Shown here piece by piece: positions 35,641-47,887 of a DNA stretch of 64,000 bases; the first letter of the stretch is position 1; every line of letters starts with the position of its first letter. A program made the position numbers and the translations under genes. The stretch spans positions 1 through 64,000 of the forward strand of contig JAMKCH010085005.1 of assembly GCA_023653785.1 (NCBI GenBank). Reading direction: 5' to 3'. A model generated the notes under the pieces. The model ran no database searches and was not told the origin of the DNA. It saw only the letters and a program-made list of their open reading frames with translations. The DNA is from Ophioderma brevispina (Eukaryota > Echinodermata > Ophiuroidea > Amphilepidida > Ophiodermatidae).

Positions 35641-38086
35641 GTTAACAACTAACTCTGAAAACGCGGGCTCGTTGCACACAGGCTTGGATCAGGGAAAAGG
35701 AACTGTTATGATGTCTCGTGATTTTCACGGTATAAATACCCATTAAAACACACACAAACGCGCCTGTGTCACAAATGAATCTAATTTTATATAATATCGT
35801 AACACGTTTGCAATGATTCACTCAGATTGGTTCAAGAATTTGGTATGTCCAAACACAAATTACCATGTATTACAGTTTAAAGATTTTAAGATTGATACTT
35901 ATTAGGGTCCACTAATGTCCAGAGTTAAAAGACTAAAATGACAGTATGCAAAGTCCACACTTAAAATTCTCATGGGGGTATATTCCATGGCCCTCTTCTC
36001 AGTGCCTGAGATAACCTTTGTTCAGCAGTTTAAGGACAAGTTGAATTGATCCCTGCGACGACCACCTAATGTTCAATCCAAGATCTAATCACCACGATTT
36101 CTATCTATCCACAATTTGGAAGCCTATTTTTTATTCCCAGCGCGTTTGGCTTCAAAGTTAAGACGACATGTATAATATTAAAGCTCGCTCACGTAAATTT
36201 AAAAATATCAATAAATTCCTGACACTATGTACTGTACAGGTCTGCTATAGCTATATCTAATACTGTATAGCTCCTGGTTACTACTGCGGGCCCTCCTCTT
36301 TCTAGTGAGGCACTATTTATCTCACATAATCATCATTACCGCATCATCATGCATAAACATCACCTTACAACGGTCAATCATATTTAACATAATTACATCA
36401 TCTGCATATGCACATCTTACATCAAATAACATCATGGGAAACCCCCGAATTTTGGCAATCTGTTTTTGACCTCAATTATACAATTACACATTTTCTAAAT
36501 TTTAGTCACTTGGGGAATTCCCTTCATCTCTATCTAGTTGTAAACAACAAGTGCATATCTCAATGATAGACTAGGTGGGAATTCCTATTCTCTTTTTCAT
36601 CATAAACAAGTAACTTTTCTCAAATAAAATTTGAGAATAAAAGAATATTTTAATATAAAATGGAGGCTAATTAACCGAACAAACCCACATACATCTGGCC
36701 TTTTAAAGCTCCCAACACAAGACATTGTTACTAATTCCAAAATTATGCTTGGATTCACTTCACCTGTAGTGGGGACTCTGAATCATTCACCTCTCTAAGT
36801 ATTGATTTAGGCATTCAATAGAATACGTTTTAAATTGGGTCTGAAAAAAATTATTCCACTTTGAACAAGAGTGTAGTTTTATCAATGAAAACCCGATATT
36901 TTCAACTTGGGAATTAATTGCAAACATGTTTTACGGGCTTTAAATATACATTTAAAAACTGGTGTTTATCAGAGATTCAACTGTGAAAACGAAGGTTTTT
37001 CCCCAGAAAACAGTTTTCTGGAAATGATTTTCATTGATGATAAAATATAGTGGAAAAGGTCCGATCTGCATATTTGGACATTTTGAGAAAAACAGCTTTG
37101 AAGTTTTTGTCCATGTTCAACATTGACTTACAGTTGATAAGAGATTTTGTTATATACTCTCATCTGTCTGTCAAATTTGTTTTTGTGGGCCGCAAGCTAT
37201 AGCTGGCAGGATCACTTTGCATTCTGTTGTGCGTGTGTATGTATATGTGTGTGTGTGTGTGTGTGTGTATTTGTCACTAAAATGTTAAGTTTTTTTATCA
37301 TATTTTCAAACTATTTTGTATATTAAAAGACGTCTTTTCAAGATACTTAACAAAAACCATGTATAGTGTGCAATAAAACCTTTTGGCACTAAGCAGATTC
37401 AATGAAAATATTTCATATCGGCATACATGCCAATTTTAGTTAGTATCAAGCAATGAACTTTTTAAAGATTTCAACACTATTTTTGAATAATTTTCAGCAA
37501 TACCATGTGCATTTGCAAATGGGTCCTTTTGGCTCTAAACAATTTTACAGAATTAAAACACATCGGACGAAAGCTGTTTTAAATTATATTATTTTGATGG
37601 ATTAAATTATATTAGAGGCATCAAATGAATTTGAACTTGCCCATTTTGAATTACTCCAACAATCATGACAATATACAGGAATTATTTGTCCAAATAATGT
37701 GCAAAACACAAGTAAATCTGCCTAAAATTGTTACAAATCGGTAGGGTCCTCTCTGCCACATGGGCCCTTTGGCTCTAAGTGGAAATATTGCAGATCTGAT
37801 GACCATGATTTGGTTGATACCATGCCCAAATTATGTTAAATATGTTACATAACATTATGATATGGTTCTCAATGTTGTAAGGATGATTTTGGTACCAAAA
37901 TCTCAATTATGTCAAAAAACGCAGATAGGACCTTTTGACGCTAAGCCCCCGGTATGTTCTCAGATCATCGTCTACCATTATGTAGCAAGTTCATTATTAC
38001 AGATCCTGTTGCTGTTCCTTTCATCAGCAGTGAGATGAGAAGCTCGAAGCTATGAGACCTGTGGATGTCCAAGTTTGGTTGGTGAT
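35641..38086. other. Non-coding stretch with CCTTTTGGCTCTAAGC motifs
   Basis: No gene. A (GT)n microsatellite lies at about 37243-37270. The motif CCTTTTGGCNCTAA recurs at about 37378, 37526, 37766 and 37930 in the same orientation, hinting at an ancient, heavily diverged tandem array. Confidence 0.45.
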
Positions 38087-38576
38087 TTTCTCAACCTGGA
38101 GTTGCCAGTTGCTTCTCCAATTCTTGGGGATTTTTCTCCAACAGCTCATCATAAATATGTGTAAGAAAGTATTGGCCCTCGTCGCGGTTTATGATGTAAG
38201 CGGGGGACATGTAAGTAAGTTTGACTGTGATAATAATGAACATTTTGGGTTTTTTTTTTTTTTTTTTTTTGTTTTGCTACATATATGTAGCAAGTATTTT
38301 GTATGTTGTATATTGTAACTTTTTTATGATATGGAAATAAATGATGATGCTAATATTACTCAACGATCCTGATGAACCTCTACAACAATCTTAGTCTACC
38401 ATTTGAGAGCAAATTGGAGGTATTTTAGTCTTATTTGTTTTTCGTCTGTGTGTGTGTGTGTGCGTGTTGAAAATGACCAGGTGTCACTTTATCATTCAGT
38501 TATTTTGTTAGGGCTGTTAATACTCGTTGATCTATATCAAAACACATTGGGGTGATTGGGGTGGATGTCTTGTCTA

Positions 38577-39245
38577 TTCTAAGAAGGCACGGCCGTATTT
38601 GACTTCTGCTGCACTCACGATCTGATCAAAATTGTTTCTGGAGCCACTCATCAAATTGGCAACCGCCTGGATCTCATCATCACCGATGCTCCAAATCTTT
38701 TTCCATTGATCACAGCTTTGAAACAACAGACCATTATCATGCCAAAACAACACTGCAAGCCTCTCCACTGTCTGATTTGACTCCACCAAGGCAAGTCTGG
38801 TTGTACAAAAAAGCGGACTGGAATAGACTGAGGAACCATCTTGGAGAAACTCCATTGAAAAGTCCCGGTGAAAAGTCTACTTATACATGTTATAAGAGAC
38901 TGCCCAGATAAATCTTGTGAGAATGACACCAATACCATCAGTGACACCATACAAGAATTCACTCCACAAAGGTGATCAAGGCCTTTGAAACTTATCCAGA
39001 ATGGTGGAACGAAGGCTGCGACAAGGTTCTAAAGAAAAAGACAGTGCTTGGAGTCGGTGGAAATCTCTTGGAACTCCAGAAGCTCGCCTAAATTACAACA
39101 AGGCTACAAACGAGTACACATTCTGTTTCTAGGAAAGCTGCTTCCACTCACAAGATCAGAGTCAAGGATGACAGATGAGCCCCAGACCGGATCCAAGTCA
39201 TGGGCGTGGACAGCTCGTAGCCTAATCAGTAGAGGAGAAAGCGGA
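38577..39245 (+). pseudogene. Non-LTR retrotransposon ORF2 fragment: endonuclease C-terminus and linker
   Basis: Broken plus-strand frames read GNRLDLIITDAPNLFPLI, the usual end of the APE-type endonuclease domain. They continue with YKKADWNRLRNHLGETPL and a Trp-rich linker (YPEWWNEGCDKV), as in CR1/Jockey-group LINEs. Frameshifts and stops make it non-functional. The sequence stops where the TTCGGCA block begins; the reverse-transcriptase part of a matching LINE resumes at about 46270. Confidence 0.75.
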
Positions 39246-39253
39246 ATGTTGCT

Positions 39254-39620
39254 GGGCCGAAATACCGGGCTATGCTGAAACGCCCGGTCTTTCGGCAGAT
39301 GACCTCGCCGTACGGCAGGGGTATCTGCCGAAACGTCCGGTGTTTCGGCAATTATTCATGCCGAAAATGCGGGCTACGTCATTACCCTGCCGAACGGCAG
39401 GGTTACTTGCCGAAACAGTGGGTTATCCCAGTAGTTCGGCACAGAGGGATCCTTATTACAGCGTACGGTTGTTGGATGTAATAAGTTCTGATGTCAATTG
39501 GCTGTACGGACACAGGTGTTGTGCCGAAACACCCGGGTGCCGAAATACCCGGGTGCCGAAGTTCCCTCCTCTCAGAACTGCCGAAGTACCCGGGCATTCG
39601 GCAGAGGAGAAGGGAAGTGG
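39254..39620 (+). repeat. TTCGGCA palindrome block, copy A
   Basis: At least seven consecutive palindromes. GCCGAAATACCGGGC pairs with GCCCGGTCTTTCGGC (14 of 15, 39256-39296). The pair TTCGGCAGAT...ATCTGCCGAA encloses GCCGTACGGC (39291-39332). TTCGGCA-ATTATTCA-TGCCGAA, CCCTGCCG-AA-CGGCAGGG and repeated CACCCGGGTGCCGAAAT units follow. A GAGGAGAAGGGAAGT tail ends the block. No protein is encoded. Confidence 0.85.
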
Positions 39621-39654
39621 AAAATAACGTGCTGTTGATGTGTAGAGCACGTGT

Positions 39655-39905
39655 TTACGCATTTTTCTTCAACTTCAACTTTATTTCCATAAAAATCATA
39701 TTACACAAAAACAAGTTACATAGACAAAATTTATGGAGGAGTTGACCAAAAGGCCAATGAGACCAGACTGGGGTCAACCCCTGAAAGTTATGTTACAGCA
39801 TCTTAAGATAAGGACATACAAATCAACAAAACACCAAAATTACTCAAATTAAAATCAACAGCATATTACTGAATAAATAAAATAATGCAAAAACTATTCT
39901 TGATT
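39655..39905 (-). mobile_element. LINE-type 3' tail, unit 1
   Basis: Read on the minus strand it ends GGAAATAAAGTTGAAGTTGA, a polyadenylation-signal-plus-short-repeat tail typical of CR1/L2-like LINEs. It is duplicated at about 41690-41935. No coding part is attached. Confidence 0.5.
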
Positions 39906-40589
39906 TTCGTGATTTTATGGACAATTCTACAATGAAACTAATTAAAAATCAGGCTTTTGGCATTTAGGAACAAGCATGTATGTAATAGTAGACGTAAATA
40001 CGATCTTGTAACGCCAAAGCACCCACATAGACCCCATGAAGACCCCTTGCTAAACGTTCGTTTAGCAAGGTAGCCGAATTCGGAAATAATGTACACGTTA
40101 TATGCATTGATCTATCTCAACCTGGAGTTGCTAGTTGATTCTCCAATTTCTTGGGATTTTTCTCCAACAGATCACATAAAATGTGTAAGAAATTATTGGC
40201 CCTCGTCGCGGTTTATGATGTAAGAGGGGGGACATGCTACATGTAAGTGACATGGATAATAATGACTTCCCCTACATAAGATGTAGCAAGTATTGTAGGT
40301 TGTATAATGGTTACAAATTTTTTTTTTTTATTTGGATATGGAAATAAAATGATGATGCTAATATTACTCAACGATCCTGATTAACCTCAAAACATCGTAG
40401 TCTACAATTTGAGAGAGCAAATTGGAGGTTTTAGTCTTATTTGTTTTTCGCCGTGTGTTGTGTGCGTGTTGAAAATGACCAGGTGTCACTTTATCATTTC
40501 AGTTATTTTGTTAGGGGCTGGTGAAATACTCGTTGATCTATATCAAAAACACATTGGGGTGATTGGGTGGATGTCTTGTTGTCTATTCT

Positions 40590-41290
40590 AAGAAGGCACG
40601 GCAGTATTTGACTTTGCTTGCCTCACGATCGGGATCAAAATTGTTTCTGGAGCCACTCCATTCAAATTGGCAACCGCCTGGATCTCATCAACACCCCGAT
40701 GCTCCAAATCTTTTTTTCCATTGATCACAGCTTTGAAACAACAGACCATTATCATGCCAAAACAACACTGGAAGCATCTCCACTTCTGATTTGACTCCAC
40801 CAAGGCAAGTCTGGTTGTACAAAAAAAAGCGGACTGGAATGGAATGCGGAACCATCTTGGAGAAACTCCATTGAAAAGTCCCTTGAAAAGTTACTTATAC
40901 ATGTTATAAGAGATTGTCCCAGATAAATCTTGTGAGAATGACACCAATTACCCCCCCCCCCCCCTCCAAAAAAGTACCATCAGTGACACCATACAAGAAT
41001 TCACTCCACAAATGTTGATCAAGGCCTTTGAAACTTATACCAATGGTGAACGAAAGGACGGCGACAAGGTTTCCCTAAGAAAAAACAGTGCTTGGAGTCG
41101 GTGGAATCTGTTGGAACTCCAGAAGCTCGGCCTAAATTACAACACGGGCTACAAACGGTCACACATTCTGTTTCAGGAAAGCTGTTGCCACTCACAAGAT
41201 CAGAGTCAAGGATGACAGATGAGACCGGCCCAACAGACCGGATCCAAGTCATGGGCGTGGACAGCTCGTAGCCTAATCAGTAGAGGAGAA
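40590..41290 (+). pseudogene. LINE ORF2 fragment, duplicate copy
   Basis: The same endonuclease C-terminus and linker as 38577-39245, with additional indels. Clearly a segmental duplicate, not an independent insertion, because both flanks are duplicated too. Confidence 0.75.
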
Positions 41291-41304
41291 AGCTGAATGT
41301 GCTG

Positions 41305-41660
41305 CGCCGAAATACCGGCTATATGCTGAAAAGCCCGGTCTTTCGGCAGAGGACCTTGCCGTACGGCAGGAGTATCTGTCGAAACGCCCGGTTTTCGGCA
41401 ATTATTCATGCGGAAAATGCGGGCTACGTCACTACCCTGCCGAACGGCAGTGTTACTTGCCGAAACAGTGGGTTATCCCAGTGTCGGCACAGAGGGACTT
41501 ATTACAGACTAACGGTTGTTGGATGGAATAAAGTTCTGAGTCAATTGGCTGTACTGACAAAGTGTTGTGCCGAAACACCCGGGTGCAGAAAACCCGGGTT
41601 GCGAGTCCCCTCCTCTCAGAACTGCCGAAGTACCGGGCATTCCAGGCAGAGGAGGAGGGA
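41305..41660 (+). repeat. TTCGGCA palindrome block, copy B
   Basis: Same order and orientation as copy A, with several small deletions that weaken individual hairpins. Confidence 0.8.
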
Positions 41661-42138
41661 AGTGGAAAAATAACGTGCTGTGACGTGTTTACGCATTTTC
41701 TTCAACTTCACTTCAACTTGATTTCCATCTTAAAAATCATATTACACAAAAAAAATTACATAGACAAAATTTATGGAGGAGTTGACCAAAGGCCAATGAG
41801 ACCAGACTGGGGTCAACCCTGAAGTTATGTTACAGCATCTTAAGATATGGCATTACAAATCAACAAAACCACCAAAATCACTCAAATTAAAATCAACAGC
41901 ATATTAGAATAAATAAAATAATGCAAAAACTATTCTGATTTCGTGATTTTATGGACAATTCTTACAATGAAACTAATTAAAAACCAGGCTGGTTTGGCAT
42001 TTGGAACAAGCATGTAGTATAGTAGACGTAAATACCGATCTTGTACGACAAGCACCCACATAGACCCCATGAAGACCCCTTGCTAAACGTTGTTTAGCAA
42101 CGTAGCCGAATTCGGAAATAGTTAATGTACACGTTATA

Positions 42139-44580
42139 TGCATTGAATACATTAATGGCTCCCATTGTAAAGGTCCCATTTATGATTAGGCCGTAGTTGC
42201 AACCGGGTTAGGTTAGGGTGGGTTTTATAGGTCCTAGGACCTAGGGTCGGTTTAAGATTAGGGTAGGAGTAGGGTAGCCTAGGGTGTGGTTATTAGGGTC
42301 CGGTGCGTGAGAACAAACAAGTGGGATTGACCCGGGGAGTAGACATATGTGATTTCCTATTGACAATAATAGGGGTTTGTGAGTTATCTTTTTCTGATGG
42401 AGGGGGGTCATGTTAAATTTATTATTCAGTTAACATTAACCAAGCCCTATCTGATAACAGCAGTAAATCATATGATGTACTAATTGTCATTGTGTTGGGA
42501 TGGCCACCGGGATGGCCGATACCGAATGGGTGTGTGTAGGGTTCTAACTTCCTATGAAATAGGGTATTAACTATATGGAGGTTATGCAACTTTCAAAATA
42601 CATCTTTCAATTTCTACGGCCCCCTCCCTTGTAAATAATGAACGGGCCCGAAAATTATTAGTTTAAGCATAATCTTAGCTGTCGTACGGCTGAGTCAACT
42701 GAACACATCGGGGAACACCTGTTCGTGTAATCCTGTTTCCGTACGCAAATTGACATAAGAACTTTAAACATTACATCCAAAAAACCCACGCTGTGTAATA
42801 AGGATCCCCTGTGCCGAACTACTGGGATTAACCCATTGTTTCGGCAATTGTAACCCTGCCTTCGGCAGGGGGTATGACGTGGCCCGAATTTTCGGCATGA
42901 ATAATTGCAGAAACACCGGGACGTTTCGGCAGATACCCCTGCAGTACGGCAAGCGTCATCTGCCGCAAGGACCGGGGTTCGTTCGGCATCGCCCGATTTC
43001 GGGCAGCACAGGATGACACGAAATGGTTGTGGCGAAACACCCGGGTGCCGAAATACCCGTGTGCCGAACTTCCCTCCTCTCGAGAACTGCGAAGTACCCG
43101 GGCATTCGGCAGCAGAGGAGAAGGGAAGTCGAAAATTACGTGCTTAGTGATGGTGTTTCGCTAGTGCACGGGTTTACGCATTTTCGTGATGTTATGGACA
43201 ATTCTACAATGAAACTCATTACAAATCAGGCTGTGGCATTTAGGAACAAACATGTATGTAATATAGACGTAAATACAATATTGTAACGCCAAAAGCACCC
43301 ACATAGACGTGACCATGAAGACCCTTGTTAAAGGTTCGTTTAGCAAGGTAGCCGAAATTCGAAACAATGTATACGTTATATGCATTGATAACATATGCAC
43401 TCCCATGTAGCTCATTGTAAAGTCCCCTTAAGATTAGGCCGGTTGCCACACGGGTTAGGTTTAGGGTTGGGGTTATAGGGCCTATAGGACGTAGGCTAGG
43501 GTTAAGATTAGGGTTAAGATTAGGGTTAGAATAAGGTTAGGGTTTGGTTATTAGGGTCGGTTCGTGTACAAACATTGGGATTTAGACAGGCTAGGCCAAG
43601 TGTGATTTTTCTACTGACAAATAAGGGGTTATGTGATTTTAATTTTTTTATGATGGAGGGGCAGGGTCATGTTAAATTATTATTCATAAACCAAGCACCA
43701 TCTCATATCCGAGTAAACTATGATGTAACCTAATGGCCATGCGGTGTAGGGTTTATGCAATAGGGCCTATGTAATTACATTGGGGGTTAATGCAATTTTC
43801 CAAACACATTTTCAATTTCGGCGGCCCCCTCCGTGAAAAATAATGAACGGGCCCTAAACATTAGTTAAAGCTAATCTTATTCCTGTCGTACGAGCGAGTC
43901 ACTAACACCTATTTCGTGTCAGCCTGTGTCTTTTTTTTATTTTTTTTGGGGGGTTAAGCACAAGTGACATAAGAAAACTAGTTACACCAACAACCGCACG
44001 TCTGTAATAAGGGATCACGCTGCCGAACTACTTGGATAACCATTGTTGCGGCAAGTAACCCTGCCCTTCGGCAGGGTAATGACGTCGCCCGCATTTTCGG
44101 CATGAATAATTGCCGAAACACCGGGCGTTTCGGCAGATACCCCTGCCGTACGGCAAGGTCATCTGCCGAAAGACCGGCGTTTCGGCATAGCCCGGTATTT
44201 CGGCGCAGCACAGGATGACACGAAATTGTTGTTCCTCGAGGTGTGTCGAAATGGGTGCCGAAATACCCGGGTGCCGAACTTCCCTCCTCTCAGAACTGCC
44301 GAAGTACCCGGGCATTCGGCAGAGGAGAAGGGAAGTCGAAAATTACGTGCTATTGATGTGTAGTGCAAGTGTTTACACATTTTTTCGTGATTTTATGGAC
44401 AATTCTACAATAAAACTCATTACAAATCAGGCTTTTGGCATTTAGGAACAAGCATGTATGTAATAATAGACGTAAATACAATCTTGTAACGCCAAAAGCA
44501 CACACATAGACCCCATGAAGACCCCTTGTTAACGTTCGTTTAGCAAGGTAGCCGAATTCGGAAACAATGTATACGTTATA
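42139..44580. repeat. Two tandem 1.2-kb units (C, D)
   Basis: TGCATTGA anchors at 42139, 43381 and 44581 give periods of 1242 and 1200 bp. Each unit holds a GGGTTAGGG-rich stretch, a CGGGCCC...TGTCGTACG segment, a TTCGGCA block (C 42803-43125, D 44020-44338) and the GGACAATTCTACAATGAAAC to ATGCATTGA segment shared with units A and B. The main palindrome module is inverted relative to A and B. Confidence 0.8.
43441..43570 (+). repeat. Degenerate TTAGGG-like stretch
   Basis: GGTTAGG, TAGGGTT and AAGATTAGGG variants inside unit D. Similar stretches lie at 42200-42300 and 44655-44750, with the inverted copy at 45765-45860. It is part of the repeat unit rather than a telomere. Confidence 0.65.
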
Positions 44581-46265
44581 TGCATTGATCATACATATGG
44601 CTCCCATTGTAGCTCATTGTAAAGGTCCCCTTTATTGATTAGGCCGGTTGCAACACGGGTTAGGTTTAGGGTTGGGGTTATAGGGCCTATAGGACCTAGG
44701 GTTAAGATTAGGGTTAGAATAAGGTTAGGGTTTGGTTATTAGGGTCCGGTGCGTGAGTACAAACATTGGGATTTAGACAGGCTAGGCCCTATGTGATTTT
44801 CTACTTGACAAATAAGGGGTTATGTGATTTTAATTTTTTTCTGATGGAGGGGGGTCATGTTAAATTTATTATTCAGTAAACCAAGCACCTATCTCATATC
44901 AGCAGTAAATCATATGATGTACCTAATGGCCGATGGGTGTATGGGTTCTATGCAATAGGGCCTATGTAATTTTACATTGGGGGTTAAATGCAATTTTCCA
45001 AACACATCTTTCAATTTCTGCGGCCCCCTCCCTTGAAAATAATGAACGGGCCCTAAAACTATTAGTTTAAAGCTAATCTTATCCTGTCGTACGAGCTGAG
45101 TCAACTGAACACCTATTTCGTGTCATCCTGTGTCCGTACAGCCAATTGACATAAGAACTTAGTTACATCCAACAACCGCACGCTGTAATAAGGATCCCTC
45201 TGTGCCGAACTACTTGGATAACCCATTGTTTCGGCAAGTAACCCTGCCGTTCGGCAGGGTAATGACGTAGCCCGCATTTTCGGCATGAATAATTGCCGAA
45301 ACACCTGGCCTTTCGGCAGATACCCCTGCCGTACGGCAAGGTCATCTGCCGAAAGACCGGCGTTTCGGCATAGCCCGGTATTTCGGCGCAGCAAAATAGG
45401 TGTTCAGTTGACTCAGCTCGTACGACAGGCTAAGATTTGCTTTAAACTAATAATTTTAGGGCCCGTTCATTATTTAGAAGGGAGGGCGTCGGAGAAATTG
45501 AAAGATGTGTTTGGAAAATTGCATAACCACAATGTAAACTTACATAGGCCCTATTGCATAGAACCCACACACCCATCCCACATACACAATTAGGTACATC
45601 ATATGATTTACTGAATATGCAGATAGGCCTTGGTGCTTGTTTACTGAATAATACATTTAACATGACCCACCTCCCCGCAATCAGAAAAAATAAAATCACA
45701 TAACCCCTATTTGTCAAGTAGAAAATCACATAGGTCTAATCCCAATGTAGGCCTACTCATCGGACCCTAATAACCAAACCCTAACCTAATTCCTAACCCT
45801 AATCTTTACCCTAAGTCCTATAGGCCCTATAACCCCAACCCTAAACCTAACCCGTGTGCAACCGGCCTAATAAATAAAGGAGACCTTTACAATGGGAGCC
45901 ATATGCATATCAATGCATATAACGTATACATTGTTTCCGAATTCGGCTACCTTGCTAAACAAACGTTTAGCAAGGGGTCTTCATGCATGGGGTCTATGTG
46001 GGTGCTTTTGGCGTTACAAGATCGTATTTACGTCAACTATTACATACATGTTTGTTCCTAAATTCCAAAAGCCTGATTTTTAATGAGTTTCATTGTAGAA
46101 TTGTCCATAAAATCACGAAAAATACGTAAACACGTGCTCTTCACATCAATAGCACGTTATTTTCCATTTCCCTTCTCCTCTGCCGAATGCCCGGGTACTT
46201 CGGCAGTTCTGAGAGGAGGGAACTTCGGCACCCGGGTATCTCGGCACCCGGGTGTTTCGGCACAA
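44243..46265. mobile_element. 2-kb foldback: about 870-bp inverted arms around a palindrome module
   Basis: Left arm 44243-45118 and right arm 45394-46265 are reverse complements along their whole length. They run from the CACCCGGGTGCCGAA end, through the GAGGAGAAGGGAAG, CTAAACGTTCGTTTAGCAAG and TTAGGG-like parts, to AACACCTATTT. The 275-bp spacer is the TTCGGCA palindrome module (E). The right end abuts the LINE reverse-transcriptase part. This is the most complete form of the family and fits a Foldback-type element with long TIRs; no transposase is present. Confidence 0.8.
45203..45392 (-). repeat. TTCGGCA palindrome block, copy E
   Basis: Inverted relative to copies A and B. It contains TTCGGCAGAT...ATCTGCCGAA with GCCGTACGGC at its centre and CCCTGCCG-TT-CGGCAGGG. 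It forms the loop of the 2-kb foldback. Confidence 0.8.
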
Positions 46266-46267
46266 CA

Positions 46268-47880
46268 ATGTTTTGCAACTTTCTTCAGTGAAAAGTCTAC
46301 AATTCCAGCTGCTGAAAATAACAAACTCGTCCCCAGCATTCCTCAGAGAACTAGCTCAAGTTGTGGCAACATGGTGTTCTGGCCAACATGGCCAAGGAAG
46401 GTAAAGAAACAACTGTGGAAACTAGACGTCAACAAGCCTCGGAACTAGATGCCATCCCAGACATCGTTTTGAGAAATGCTTCCCGGAACAGGCGGTTCCA
46501 CTGACACGTCTATTCCATCTTTGCTTTGACAAGGGTCACATACGGGGCCACATACCAGTGATGTGGAAAGTAGCTGAAGTCAGCCCATGTTATAAGAAGG
46601 GTGACAAGCATTCGCCTATAGTAACTATCGACCGATCTCCTTGCTGTCTATAATATCCAAGGTAATGGAGCAACAATGTTGCGCCATCTTGATTCACATT
46701 CATTGATATCGAACAATTCGGCTTTAGGTCTGGCCATTCTACATCTGATGCCTTGACCTGACCTATGTTTCCCAATGCATCACTAATTCCACCAATGATA
46801 GAGCGGAAGAAAGAATTGTTGGTCTCGATATCAGCAAATCATTCGACAGAGTGTGGCATCCTGGTCTACTGGCCAAGCTTTCTGCCATAGGATTCTCAGA
46901 AAAGTTACTGAATTGGCAGCAGGACTACCTGCGCGATCACTCTCTCAGAGTTATTCTAAACATCCAGCAAGAAGTCGATTAATGCAGGTGTACCACAAGG
47001 TTCAACCCTCGACCCTCTTCTTTTTAATTATATTCATTGGCGACATCACAAGAAGAATCCTGAATCCATCAATCCTCTATTCAGACGATGTCACTCTCTT
47101 GACCTTCATAAGAAGATAGAATCTCAACAATGATTTGCAGGAAATCGAGTCTAGAATGTATTATTTGGTGCTGCCAAGTGTAAAACTCGGTCAAACTGTA
47201 ACATATTTCAAACAAGAAAGACGCTGCAACCGGACATCCAAGTCTCCACTTCTTTGGAAGAACTCTTGAAGAGATCGACAGGGTTGATTTACTTGGTACC
47301 TCCATTAGTAACGACCTGTCTTGGTCTCCTGTGATTACCAAAATGGTTAAACTGCCAGCCAGCGACTAGGATTAATTGTTCCGTCGAGCTGCACACTATC
47401 TTGAAACAACTCAAAGAGCTGTTATATCTATAAATTCATGGTTCGATCCAACATGGAATACGCAAGCTCAGTATGGTGTGGAGTATCACACTATCCAGAG
47501 ACGTGCCATCAATCATCATCATCATCCAATCATCGGTATCATGAGAGTGAGCTCGCCTCTTACCTCATTCAACCATTGGGTCATCGCAGGGCAGTTGGAA
47601 TAGTCACTCTTTTCCACCGCATGTTTTATGGACAAGCACCAGGTCTCCTCAGCCAGCTGCTACCTGAGCTGCTCTCAGTTGACCCTCGTCTTAAGAGGCG
47701 CGGCGTTCAGTCAGGTCTCATTTAACCTTGATGTGAAAATCCCAAGATCATTTCTAGCTATTTCTCCCATTCTCTGTAGGAACGCCCTTCCTGCTCATGT
47801 AGCATCAAACTAGGACTTGCAGAGCTTCAAAAGGGAGGTTAATCGCTATTGGTTAACTGCTGTTAATGCCTTGATTGGCT
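46268..47880 (+). pseudogene. Non-LTR retrotransposon reverse transcriptase (decayed)
   Basis: Plus-strand frames, with shifts, read in order: FATFFSEK; LDAIPDIVLRNA; VMWKVAEVSPCYKKGDKHSP followed by a degenerate RPISLL block; FGFRSGHST; VGLDISKSFDRVWHPGLLAK; an AGVPQGS-like block near 46985; ILYSDDVTLL (the catalytic F/YADD box, here YSDD) near 47075; and the CR1/Jockey-type C-terminus (RSFLAISPIL, FKREVNRYW) up to 47860. At least six frame breaks. Likely the 3' half of the LINE whose 5' part is at 38577. Confidence 0.9.
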
Positions 47881-47887
47881 TGATATA

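Larger units (their letters stand above)
38087..40116. repeat. Tandem duplication, unit 1 (about 2.03 kb)
   Basis: TCAACCTGGAGTTGC at 38091 recurs at 40117, giving a 2026-bp period. Both units run in the same order: unique leader, LINE endonuclease/linker part, TTCGGCA palindrome block, minus-strand LINE-type 3' tail, then the GGACAATTCTACAATGAAAC to GTTATATGCATTGA segment. Indels of 1-15 bp separate the copies. Confidence 0.85.
40117..42149. repeat. Tandem duplication, unit 2
   Basis: Second copy of the 2.03-kb unit, in the same order as unit 1 and ending again in ACGTTATATGCATTGA. It has a poly-C insertion near 40951-40966. Confidence 0.85.

Noticed and set aside
38574..38962. Minus-strand frames of 93 and 103 codons
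   Set aside because: They are shadows of the plus-strand LINE ORF2 fragment.
42200..45860. TTAGGG-like runs as an interstitial telomere
   Set aside because: The runs are degenerate, mixed with other sequence and carried at the same place in each repeat unit, so they are part of the unit.
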